NCBI RefSeq assembly: GCF_001672975.1
Contig: NZ_LZKU01000256.1
Coordinates: 1-64,000, forward strand
Direction of reading: 5' to 3'
DNA length: 64,000 bases
DNA from: Mycobacterium sp. 1465703.0
GTDB taxonomy: Bacteria; Actinomycetota; Actinomycetes; Mycobacteriales; Mycobacteriaceae
Part shown: piece after piece, positions 8,556 to 15,932 of the stretch
Layout of the letters: each line of letters begins with the position of its first letter
How positions within the stretch are numbered: the stretch's first letter is position 1
Position numbers and translations under genes: made by a program
The notes under the pieces: model-generated
The model's database searches: none
Seen by the model: the letters and a program-made list of their open reading frames with translations, nothing else
What the model was told of the DNA's origin: nothing

Positions 8556-9647
8556 TCAGTCGACGGTCCAGGTGTCGCGCCCGCGCAACAGCGATTGCAG
8601 CGCGGCGGAGTCGAACGACTTCGCCGACTGGGCCGCCTGGACCTGTGAACGCGCCGCGTCGTCGTAGGTGGGCCGGCTGATGTCGCGGAAGATGCCGAGC
8701 ACGGTGTGTTCGAGGTTCTGATCCGACAACCGGGACAGCGCGAAAGCGTAGGCCGAGTTGTCGCTGTGCGCGTCGTGCACCACGATCTCGTCGACCGACA
8801 CGTCGGCGGTCTTGGCCACCTCCAGCCCGAAACCCGACTTCACCACGCAGTATTCGCCGTTGGCGCCGAACACGATTGGCTCACCGTGGCGGACGTTGAT
8901 GACCCGCTCCTCGGCGCCTTCCTTGCGCAACGCGTCGAAAGAGCCGTCGTTGAAAATCGGGCAGTCCTGCAGGATCTCGACCACCGCGGCGCCCCGGTGC
9001 CCGGCGGCGGCGCGCAATACCTCGGTCAGTCCATTGCGGTCGGAGTCCAGCGCGCGGCCGACGAAGGTCGCCTCGGCGCCCAGTGCCAACGACACCGGGT
9101 TGAACGGGTGGTCCAGCGATCCCATCGGGGTCGACTTGGTGACCTTGCCGACCTCCGACGTCGGCGAGTACTGCCCCTTGGTCAGACCGTAGATCCGGTT
9201 GTTGAACAGCAGGATGGTGATGTTGACGTTGCGGCGCAGCGCATGGATCAGGTGGTTACCCCCGATCGACAGGGCGTCGCCGTCACCGGTGACTACCCAC
9301 ACCGAGAGGTCCTCGCGGGCCAGCGCCAGGCCGGTGGCGATGGCCGGCGCGCGGCCGTGGATCGAGTGGAAACCATAGGTCTCGAGGTAGTACGGGAACC
9401 GGCTCGAGCAGCCGATGCCGCTGATGAACACGATGTTCTCGCGCCGCAGCCCGAGGTCGGGCAGGAAGTTGCGGATGGTGTTGAGGATGACGTAGTCACC
9501 GCAGCCCGGGCACCAGCGGACCTCTTGGTCGCTGGTGAAGTCCTTGGACTTCTGTGGCTGGTCCGTGGTGGGAACCCCGTCGTTTTTGGTCAACTTGGCG
9601 GTCACACCGAGGTCTTTGCCCGCCAAGTTGCCGATCACGTCAGTCAC
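8556..9647 (-). CDS. korB: 2-oxoglutarate:ferredoxin oxidoreductase, beta subunit
   Basis: Thiamine-diphosphate subunit of the CoA-dependent 2-oxoglutarate ferredoxin oxidoreductase, an alternative to the 2-oxoglutarate dehydrogenase complex. It has 363 residues. WCPGCGDY near 45-52 is the family's N-terminal motif. The TPP/Mg motif is GDGDALSIGGNHLIHALRRN followed by NNRIYGLTKGQ. The start is GTG at 9647, with GAGGAGGAG 8 nt upstream. It is separated from korA by 49 nt that are spanned by an 18-codon ORF overlapping both genes. It acts with KorA in the cytoplasm; the M. tuberculosis KorAB enzyme has been shown to be oxygen-stable. Confidence 0.96.
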   Translation of the reverse strand: MTDVIGNLAGKDLGVTAKLTKNDGVPTTDQPQKSKDFTSDQEVRWCPGCGDYVILNTIRNFLPDLGLRRENIVFISGIGCSSRFPYYLETYGFHSIHGRAPAIATGLALAREDLSVWVVTGDGDALSIGGNHLIHALRRNVNITILLFNNRIYGLTKGQYSPTSEVGKVTKSTPMGSLDHPFNPVSLALGAEATFVGRALDSDRNGLTEVLRAAAGHRGAAVVEILQDCPIFNDGSFDALRKEGAEERVINVRHGEPIVFGANGEYCVVKSGFGLEVAKTADVSVDEIVVHDAHSDNSAYAFALSRLSDQNLEHTVLGIFRDISRPTYDDAARSQVQAAQSAKSFDSAALQSLLRGRDTWTVD

Positions 9648-9700
9648 GAGCGCCGCTCCTCCTCATCGCTTCGCTCTTTGTCGTCACCGGCACGAGTCAT
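9644..9700 (-). CDS. Candidate 18-aa coupling peptide between korA and korB
   Basis: An ATG at 9700 overlaps the korA stop as ATGA. The frame encodes MTRAGDDKERSDEEERRS and stops with a TGA (9646-9644) that overlaps the korB start as GTGA. A ribosome finishing korA could therefore re-initiate, translate 18 codons and terminate exactly on the korB start. It contains the GAGGAGGAG ribosome site for korB. The double overlap is seen directly; that it is translated is inference. The charged sequence is not a recognisable protein domain. Confidence 0.35.
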   Translation of the reverse strand: MTRAGDDKERSDEEERRS

Positions 9701-11652
9701 GCGCCGGCTCCAACCGTTGCCGCCGCCATTTTGGCGACCATCGTCTTGTCGTTCTCGACTTCGGCCAATGTCCCGCCCAGTGCGGCGCGGATGACACGGC
9801 CGATCTCGTCGGCCAGGAATGCGACCCCTTGCACCTTGCTGACCGATTGCACGTCCACCAGGTACTTGCCCCGCAGCAGGAACGCCAGTTGGCCCAAGTT
9901 CATCTCCGGGCAGACCACCTGCGGGTAGCGCCGCAGCACCTCGCCCAGGTTGGCCGGGAAGGGGTTGAGGTAACGCAAGTGAGCGTGCGCCACCTTGATG
10001 CCCTTGCGCCGGGCCCGCCGGCAGGCCTCACCGATCGGGCCATAAGAGCTGCCCCAGCCGATGAGCAGCAGCTCGGCGTCGCCGGTCGGATCGTCGACTT
10101 CCAGATTCGGGACGGCGATCCCGTCGATCTTGGCCTGCCGCAACCGGACCATCAGGTCGTGGTTGACCGGCTCGTACGAAATATTGCCTGAGCCGTTCGC
10201 CGCTTCCAGACCACCGATGCGGTGCTCGAGCCCCGGCGTGCCAGGAACCGCGAATTGCCGGGCCAGCGTCTCCGGATCGCGCGCGTACGGCTGGAACGGT
10301 TCGTCCGGTTTGGCGAAGGTGTGCGTGATGCTCGGCAGCGTGCTGACGTCCGGAATGCGCCACGGCTCTGACCCGTTGGCAATTGCGCCGTCGGACAACA
10401 CGATGACCGGTGTGTGATACGACACCGCGATGCGCGCAGCCTCCAGCGCGGTCTCGAAGCAGTCCGACGGTGACCGTGGGGCAAGTACCGCCACCGGCGA
10501 CTCGCCGTTGCGGCCGTACAGCGCCTGCAGCAGGTCGGCCTGCTCGGTCTTGGTGGGCAGCCCGGTCGAGGGCCCGCCCCGCTGCACGTCGACGACGAGT
10601 AACGGCAGCTCGGTCATGACGGCCAGCCCGAGCGCTTCGGACTTCAGCGAGATACCCGGCCCGGAGGTGGTAGTGACGCCCAGCGCGCCGCCGTACGAGG
10701 CGCCGATCGCCGCGCAGATACCGCCGATTTCGTCCTCGGCCTGGAAGGTGATGACGTTGAAGTTCTTGTGCTTGGACAGCTCGTGCAGGATGTCGGACGC
10801 CGGCGTGATCGGGTAGCTGCCGAGTACGACCGGAATGTCGGCCAGTTGGCCGGCCGCGACGATGCCGTACGCCAGGGCGGTGTTGCCCGAGATCTGGCGG
10901 TATTCGCCCGTTGGCAGCGTGGCCCGGGACACCTCGTAGGTGGTGCCGAAAGCCTCGGTCGTTTCGCCGTAGTTCCAGCCGGCCTTCAGTGCCAGCACGT
11001 TGGTCTCGGCGACTTCGGGCTTGCGGGCGAACTTCTCCCGGATGAACTTCTCGCTGGTCTCGATCGGCCGCCCGTACATCCACGACAGCAGCCCCAGCGC
11101 GAACATGTTCTTGGCGCGCTGGCCGTCTTTCTTGGTCGCGCCGATCGTCTCGACGGCGCCAAGCGTCAGCGTGGTCATCGCGACGGAATGCACGACGTAG
11201 TCCGACAACTCGTCGGTCTCGAGCGGGTTGGTGACGTAACCGACCTTGGTCAGGTTGCGCTTGGTGAACTCGTCGGAGTTCGCGATCACCATGCCACCGC
11301 GCGGCAAGTCACCGATATTGGCCTTGAGCGCAGCGGGGTTCATCGCGACAAGGACGTCGGGCCGGTCGCCGGCGGTCAGAATGTCGTAGTCGGCGATCTG
11401 AATCTGGAAGGACGAGACACCGGGCAGCGTGCCTGCAGGAGCCCGGATCTCGGCGGGATAGTTGGGCTGGGTCGCCAGGTCATTGCCGAAAAGTGCTGCC
11501 TCAGATGTGAACCGGTCTCCGGTGAGCTGCATGCCGTCACCGGAGTCACCGGCGAAGCGGATAACGACCTGTTCCAGGCGCTGACGAGCAGATCCGTTGG
11601 GGGAAGCCCCATTCGGTGAGTCTGATCCGGCTCCGCTGCCGTTCGGATCCAC
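9697..11652 (-). CDS. korA: 2-oxoglutarate:ferredoxin oxidoreductase, fused gamma-alpha subunit
   Basis: Catalytic partner of KorB in oxidative decarboxylation of 2-oxoglutarate to succinyl-CoA with ferredoxin as acceptor. The open frame continues 5' to 11736. I chose the GTG at 11652 because GGAGGG lies 7 nt before it and the length (651 residues) matches M. tuberculosis KorA. The N-terminal third is the gamma domain (VVIRFAGDSGDGMQLTG, then FPAE-type motif NYPAEIRAPAGT). The rest is the alpha (pyrimidine-binding) domain, with GSYPITPASDILHELS and TSGPGISLKSEALGLAV. An ATG (11583-region) is not needed. The upstream region has a small inverted repeat, ATCAAT-N6-ATTGAT at 11757-11774. Confidence 0.95.
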   Translation of the reverse strand: MDPNGSGAGSDSPNGASPNGSARQRLEQVVIRFAGDSGDGMQLTGDRFTSEAALFGNDLATQPNYPAEIRAPAGTLPGVSSFQIQIADYDILTAGDRPDVLVAMNPAALKANIGDLPRGGMVIANSDEFTKRNLTKVGYVTNPLETDELSDYVVHSVAMTTLTLGAVETIGATKKDGQRAKNMFALGLLSWMYGRPIETSEKFIREKFARKPEVAETNVLALKAGWNYGETTEAFGTTYEVSRATLPTGEYRQISGNTALAYGIVAAGQLADIPVVLGSYPITPASDILHELSKHKNFNVITFQAEDEIGGICAAIGASYGGALGVTTTSGPGISLKSEALGLAVMTELPLLVVDVQRGGPSTGLPTKTEQADLLQALYGRNGESPVAVLAPRSPSDCFETALEAARIAVSYHTPVIVLSDGAIANGSEPWRIPDVSTLPSITHTFAKPDEPFQPYARDPETLARQFAVPGTPGLEHRIGGLEAANGSGNISYEPVNHDLMVRLRQAKIDGIAVPNLEVDDPTGDAELLLIGWGSSYGPIGEACRRARRKGIKVAHAHLRYLNPFPANLGEVLRRYPQVVCPEMNLGQLAFLLRGKYLVDVQSVSKVQGVAFLADEIGRVIRAALGGTLAEVENDKTMVAKMAAATVGAGA

Positions 11653-12000
11653 GTCTTTGCCCTCCATTTGTTCACCGGACAGACAGTTCGCGCAGCTACA
11701 GGTTACGCGCCGGCGAAGTGAGTCTCCGACCATCACGGTTTTATGTCACTGGCAGTATCAATTATGGCATTGATTTCCGCTGTACATGGCCAGCCGCTCC
11801 CCGCCACACGCGAGCCCTACGTGGCTAAAAGCCCAAGTCAGCAGGATGACCCCAGTTCCTACCATAGCAAACTGTGTTGTTGGTCACGTCTCGCGCGTTA
11901 ACTACTGTCGTCCATACCGGACGGGCCTTCGGTTGCCGCGTTTTAGCGTCCATTTATGGCAGTCGCCGACCGTGAACAAGACGTGAGATCGCTGCTATCG
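11653..12000. other. korA-clpX intergenic region, no gene seen
   Basis: About 350 bp lie between the korA start and the clpX terminator, less GC-rich than the flanks. It presumably carries the korAB-mobA promoter; the inverted repeat ATCAAT-N6-ATTGAT (11757-11774) is a possible operator. In M. tuberculosis an MFS gene (Rv2456c) occupies this place. I found no convincing remnant of it. Confidence 0.5.
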
Positions 12001-12020
12001 CGGGGCGCGCGAGCGCCCCG
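12001..12020 (-). terminator. Hairpin terminator of clpX
   Basis: Perfect 8-bp arms CGGGGCGC/GCGCCCCG with a 4-nt loop begin 10 bp past the clpX stop. There is no U-tract, as is common in mycobacteria. Confidence 0.65.
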
Positions 12021-12029
12021 GGATCGTAA

Positions 12030-13310
12030 CTAGGCGCTCTTGTCCCGACGCTCGCTGCGGGAAGGCTTGCGCGGCACGATCGTCGGCAACACGTTGTCCT
12101 GGACGGTCTCCTTGGTCACCACGACCTTGGCGACGTCGTCGCGGCTCGGGATGTCGTACATCACCGGCAGCAGGACCTCTTCCATGATGGCCCGCAGGCC
12201 GCGAGCCCCGGTGCCGCGGTGGATCGCCTGGTCAGCGATCGCTTCCAGCGCGTCGTCTGTGAACTCGAGCTCCACGCTGTCCATCTCGAAGAGCCTGGTG
12301 TACTGCTTGACCAGCGCGTTCTTCGGCTCGGACAGGATCTTGACCAGCGACTCGCGGTCCAGGTTGGTGACCGAGGCGACGACTGGAAGACGGCCGATGA
12401 ACTCGGGGATCAAGCCGAACTTGATCAGATCTTCGGGCATGACTTCGGCGAAGTGATCGGTGGTGTCGATCTCGGCCTTCGAGCGCACCTCGGCGCCGAA
12501 GCCCAGACCGCGCTTGCCTACCCGCTCGTAAATGATCTTCTCCAGGCCGGCGAAGGCACCGGCGACGATGAACAGCACGTTGGTGGTGTCGATCTGGATG
12601 AACTCCTGGTGCGGGTGCTTGCGACCGCCCTGCGGAGGAACCGAGGCCTGGGTGCCTTCCAGGATTTTCAGCAAGGCCTGCTGCACACCCTCACCGGAAA
12701 CGTCACGGGTAATCGACGGGTTCTCGCTCTTGCGGGCGATCTTGTCCACCTCGTCGATATAGATGATGCCGGTTTCGGCGCGCTTCACGTCGTAGTCGGC
12801 GGCCTGGATCAACTTGAGCAAAATGTTCTCGACGTCTTCACCGACATACCCGGCTTCGGTCAGGGCGGTGGCGTCGGCGATGGCGAACGGGACGTTGAGC
12901 ATCTTGGCCAGGGTTTGGGCCAGGTAGGTCTTGCCGCAGCCGGTGGGGCCGAGCATCAGGATGTTGGATTTGGTCAGCTCGACCGGCTCGTGTCGGGAGT
13001 CGCGGCCCTTTTCACCGGCCTGGATGCGCTTGTAGTGGTTGTAGACCGCCACGGCCAGCGTCCGCTTGGCGGTGTCCTGACCGATGACATATCCCTCGAG
13101 GAACTCCCGGATCTCGATCGGCTTGGGAAGTTCATCAAGCTTGACGTCGTCGGCGTCGGCGAGCTCCTCTTCGATGATCTCGTTGCAGAGATCGATGCAT
13201 TCATCGCAGATGTACACACCGGGGCCAGCAATGAGTTTCTTGACCTGCTTCTGGCTCTTCCCGCAGAACGAGCACTTCAGCAGGTCACCGCCGTCTCCGA
13301 TGCGCGCCAT
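12030..13310 (-). CDS. clpX: ATP-dependent Clp protease ATP-binding subunit ClpX
   Basis: AAA+ unfoldase that delivers substrates to the ClpP1P2 peptidase. It has 426 residues. The N-terminal zinc-binding domain has Cys13, Cys16, Cys35 and Cys38 (CSFC...CDEC). Walker A is GPTGCGKT at 121-128. Walker B, IIYIDEVDKIA, lies near 186-196, and GYVGEDVENILLKL is the pore-loop region. RGTGARGLRAIMEE near 368-381 is the sensor-2 segment. It is transcribed away from mmuM and separated from clpP1P2 by that gene. Its upstream region carries two inverted repeats that may be regulatory. It ends in a hairpin terminator. Confidence 0.98.
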   Translation of the reverse strand: MARIGDGGDLLKCSFCGKSQKQVKKLIAGPGVYICDECIDLCNEIIEEELADADDVKLDELPKPIEIREFLEGYVIGQDTAKRTLAVAVYNHYKRIQAGEKGRDSRHEPVELTKSNILMLGPTGCGKTYLAQTLAKMLNVPFAIADATALTEAGYVGEDVENILLKLIQAADYDVKRAETGIIYIDEVDKIARKSENPSITRDVSGEGVQQALLKILEGTQASVPPQGGRKHPHQEFIQIDTTNVLFIVAGAFAGLEKIIYERVGKRGLGFGAEVRSKAEIDTTDHFAEVMPEDLIKFGLIPEFIGRLPVVASVTNLDRESLVKILSEPKNALVKQYTRLFEMDSVELEFTDDALEAIADQAIHRGTGARGLRAIMEEVLLPVMYDIPSRDDVAKVVVTKETVQDNVLPTIVPRKPSRSERRDKSA

Positions 13311-13639
13311 GGTGCTGAGGGCCTACTTCCTGTTCGCCGTTGGTCTTGCCTGTCCCGCATGTATTCACCGACGCTACCCGCTAGATCGGGCCCGACGCGA
13401 CCATAAGCGCCGAATCGCGTCGGTGGTATTCATACATGCCCCGTATGCATGAAACATATAGCCAGACGGTGCCAGTCACTCGCGAAAGGCGCGCTTTGCG
13501 TGTCTTTGGCGTGTCGCGCTCGTAATGCGACCGAGGCTAACTGGCCCTCCGACCATGTTTCCGGTGGAGGTGCCAACCCAACGCCGACGAATACCCGAGG
13601 CCTGGGCGGACCCCCAAGAAATCACCCTACAGTGGCCAG
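13311..13639. promoter_or_regulatory. Divergent clpX/mmuM intergenic region with two inverted repeats
   Basis: These 329 bp separate the divergent clpX and mmuM genes; no gene is seen. Two inverted repeats lie about 80-145 bp upstream of the clpX start. One has perfect 9-bp arms, CCGACGCGA (13392-13400) and TCGCGTCGG (13415-13423). The other has TTCATACAT (13429-13437) and ATGCATGAA (13445-13453), with one mismatch. Their spacing and position suit protein binding sites for clpX control, but I recognise no named regulator. The clpX start is preceded by GGAAGTAGG. Confidence 0.4.
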
Positions 13640-14563
13640 GTGGGTTTGGCTGAGGGCTTTGCGTGGCCCAGCGGATCCGTGTTGCTCGACGGCGGCTTGG
13701 CCACCGAGCTTGAAGCACGCGGGCATGACCTGTCCGACCCACTGTGGTCGGCAAGGCTTCTCGCCGACGCCCCGCAGGAGATCGTCGCCGTGCACGCCGC
13801 CTACTTTCGCGCCGGGGCGATGATCGCGACGACGGCCAGCTATCAGGCGTCATTCGAGGGGTTCGCCGCCCGCGGCCTCGATCGCCGGGAGACCGCCGGT
13901 CTGTTGCGCCGCAGCGTCGAACTCGCCGAGGCAGCCCGCGACGAAGCCGGCGCAGACGGCCTGCTGATCGCCGCCTCGATCGGGCCGTACGGCGCGGCAC
14001 TGGCCGACGGGTCGGAGTACCGCGGCCGCTACGGCCTGACCGTCGCGGCGTTGACGCGATGGCATCGGCCCCGGCTGGAGATCTTGGCTGCCGCCGGCGC
14101 CGACGTGCTCGCGTGTGAAACCGTGCCCGACGTCGACGAGGCGCAGGCGCTGGTCGATCTGGTCCGCTCGGTCGGGAAACCGGCCTGGCTGAGCTACACC
14201 ATCGACGGCGGCCGGACCCGGGCCGGTCAACCCCTCGCCGACGCGTTCGCGGTGGCCGCCGGCGTCGACGAGATCGTCGCGATCGGGGTGAACTGCTGCG
14301 CACCCGACGACGTGTTGCCCGCGATTACGCACGCGGCGGCCGTCGGGAAACCCGTCATCGTCTACCCGAACAGCGGTGAGCGCTGGGATGCGTTGCGGCG
14401 CAGGTGGATCGGCCCGTCGCGGTTCAGCACCGAGCTGGCAGGCCAGTGGATCGCGGCCGGGGCCCGCATCGTCGGCGGATGCTGCCGGATCGGCCCGGCC
14501 GATATCGCGGATCTGCGCCGAGCGTGCACTCAGCGCGACAAATCAGCCGAAGATGCGCAGTGA
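13640..14563 (+). CDS. mmuM: Homocysteine S-methyltransferase
   Basis: Zinc enzyme that transfers a methyl group from S-methylmethionine (or S-adenosylmethionine) to homocysteine, giving methionine. It has 307 residues from a GTG at 13640. VLLDGGLATELEARGHDL near 15-32 opens the barrel. The zinc cysteines are in GVNCCAPDD (about 219-227) and IVGGCCRIGP (about 278-287). It corresponds to M. tuberculosis Rv2458. The last dozen residues (RACTQRDKSAEDAQ) are encoded inside a 60-bp palindromic element, so the C-terminal tail and stop codon appear to be supplied by that element. It converges on clpP2, 20 bp away. Confidence 0.94.
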   Translation: MGLAEGFAWPSGSVLLDGGLATELEARGHDLSDPLWSARLLADAPQEIVAVHAAYFRAGAMIATTASYQASFEGFAARGLDRRETAGLLRRSVELAEAARDEAGADGLLIAASIGPYGAALADGSEYRGRYGLTVAALTRWHRPRLEILAAAGADVLACETVPDVDEAQALVDLVRSVGKPAWLSYTIDGGRTRAGQPLADAFAVAAGVDEIVAIGVNCCAPDDVLPAITHAAAVGKPVIVYPNSGERWDALRRRWIGPSRFSTELAGQWIAAGARIVGGCCRIGPADIADLRRACTQRDKSAEDAQ

Positions 14564-14576
14564 GTGCACGTTCGGC
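14517..14576. repeat. 60-bp palindromic element at the mmuM 3' end
   Basis: The 16-bp arms 14517-14532 and 14561-14576 are inverted repeats with one mismatch (core CGTGCACTCA/TGAGTGCACG). They flank 28 bp containing a further GCGC/GCGC pairing. The element overlaps the last codons and the TGA of mmuM and lies just before the clpP2 stop. It probably serves as a bidirectional terminator. It has the form of a REP/MITE-like dispersed element, but copy number cannot be judged from this window. Confidence 0.7.
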
Positions 14577-14583
14577 GACAGTC

Positions 14584-15219
14584 CTACGCGCTTTGCGCCG
14601 AAAGCTTCCGGTACTCCAGCACGGTGTCGATGATCCCGTAGTCCTTGGCCTCTTCGGCGGTCAGGATCTTGTCCCGGTCGGTGTCCTTGCGGACCGTCGT
14701 TGCGTCCTTGCCGGTGTGGCGGGCCAGCGTGGTCTCCATCAGCGTGCGCATCCGCTCGATCTCGGCGGCCTGGATCTCCAGGTCGGAGAACTGACCCTGG
14801 ATCACGCCCTGCAGCGAAGGCTGGTGGATCAGCACCCGGGCGTTAGGCAGCGCCATCCGCTTACCCGGCGTTCCGGCGGCCAGCAACACCGCCGCGGCGG
14901 ATGCGGCCTGCCCCAGGCACACCGTCTGGATGTCGGCGCGCACATACTGCATGGTGTCGTAAATCGCCATCAGCGAGGTGAATCCGCCGCCGGGTGAGTT
15001 GATGTACATGGTGATGTCGCGGTCCGGGTCCAACGACTCGAGCACCAGCAACTGGGCCATGATGTCGTTCGCCGACGCGTCGTCGACCTGGACACCGAGG
15101 AAGATGATGCGTTCCTCGAACAGCTTGTTGTAAGGATTGGATTCCTTGATGCCGAAGCTGGAGTGCTCGATGAACGACGGCAGGATGTAGCGCGCCTGGG
15201 GTTGGGTTTCGGGGTTCAC
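14584..15219 (-). CDS. clpP2: ATP-dependent Clp protease proteolytic subunit 2
   Basis: Serine peptidase ring subunit that pairs with ClpP1 to make the heterotetradecameric mycobacterial ClpP1P2. It has 211 residues. The catalytic triad is Ser107 (LGQAASAAAV), His132 (VLIHQPS) and Asp183 (DTDRDKI). INSPGGGFTSLMAIYDTM is the conserved handle. The start overlaps the clpP1 stop by 4 bp, giving translational coupling. ClpP1P2 is essential in M. tuberculosis and works with ClpX and ClpC1. Confidence 0.98.
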   Translation of the reverse strand: MNPETQPQARYILPSFIEHSSFGIKESNPYNKLFEERIIFLGVQVDDASANDIMAQLLVLESLDPDRDITMYINSPGGGFTSLMAIYDTMQYVRADIQTVCLGQAASAAAVLLAAGTPGKRMALPNARVLIHQPSLQGVIQGQFSDLEIQAAEIERMRTLMETTLARHTGKDATTVRKDTDRDKILTAEEAKDYGIIDTVLEYRKLSAQSA

Positions 15220-15815
15220 TGGGCTTCTCCATTGGTGATGTGGGCGGCGCGGGTGATGATGTGGTCGACGAAGCCGTATTCCAGGGCTTCCTGCGCGGTG
15301 AACCAGCGGTCGCGATCCGAGTCCGCCTCGATGCGCTCGATCGATTGGCCGGTGAACTCGGCGTTGAGCCGGAACATCTCCTTCTTGATGACCGTGAACT
15401 GCTCGGCCTGAATGGCGATGTCGGCCGCGCTGCCGGTCACCCCGCCGAGTGGCTGGTGCATCAGGATGCGGGCGTGCGGCAACGCGTAACGCTTGCCCTT
15501 GGTGCCGGCGGCCAACAAGAACTCACCCATCGAGGCGGCCATGCCCATCGCGTAGGTGGCGATGTCGCACGGCGCCAGCACCATGGTGTCGTAGATGGCC
15601 ATTCCGGCACTGATCGATCCGCCCGGCGAATTGATGTAGAGCGAAATGTCCTTGGTGGCATCCTCGGCGGCGAGCAGCAGAATCTGTGCGCACAGCCGAT
15701 TGGCGATTTCGTCGCTGACCTCCGAACCAAGGAAGATGATGCGCTCGGACAGCAAGCGCTCATAGACCGAGTCCGTGAGGTTGAGACCCTGCGAGTTCGA
15801 ACGCATGTCAGTCAC
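15216..15815 (-). CDS. clpP1: ATP-dependent Clp protease proteolytic subunit 1
   Basis: First gene of the clpP1-clpP2 operon; 199 residues. The catalytic residues are Ser95 (MGMAASMGEF), His120 (RILMHQPL) and Asp169 (DSDRDRW). INSPGGSISAGMAIYDTM is the conserved strand and oligomerisation segment. The start used is the GTG at 15815; an ATG three codons later is possible. The N-terminal propeptide (SNSQGLNLTDSVYERLL) is auto-processed in M. tuberculosis. A ClgR-like motif and a TAGGGT -10 box lie upstream, before tig. Confidence 0.97.
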   Translation of the reverse strand: MTDMRSNSQGLNLTDSVYERLLSERIIFLGSEVSDEIANRLCAQILLLAAEDATKDISLYINSPGGSISAGMAIYDTMVLAPCDIATYAMGMAASMGEFLLAAGTKGKRYALPHARILMHQPLGGVTGSAADIAIQAEQFTVIKKEMFRLNAEFTGQSIERIEADSDRDRWFTAQEALEYGFVDHIITRAAHITNGEAQ

Positions 15816-15853
15816 GACTGGGTTACCTGCTTTCTAAAGTTCCGTATGTTCCG

Positions 15854-15921
15854 ACCCTAACCAACCGAGCCCGCTGTTTCGCGGCCACGCACCCCTGAAA
15901 CGGGCGCGTTCGCTCACAGCG
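15854..15921 (-). promoter_or_regulatory. clpP1P2 promoter region with ClgR-like motif
   Basis: On the minus strand a TAGGGT -10 hexamer lies at 15859-15854. About 55 bp further upstream CGC-TCACA-GCG (15911-15921) matches the core of the ClgR activator site (CGC-N5-GCG, with Y, A and R at the expected inner positions). ClgR activates clpP1P2 in actinobacteria including M. tuberculosis, and the spacing suits an upstream activator. Confidence 0.5.
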
Positions 15922-15932
15922 TCATGGCGGGG

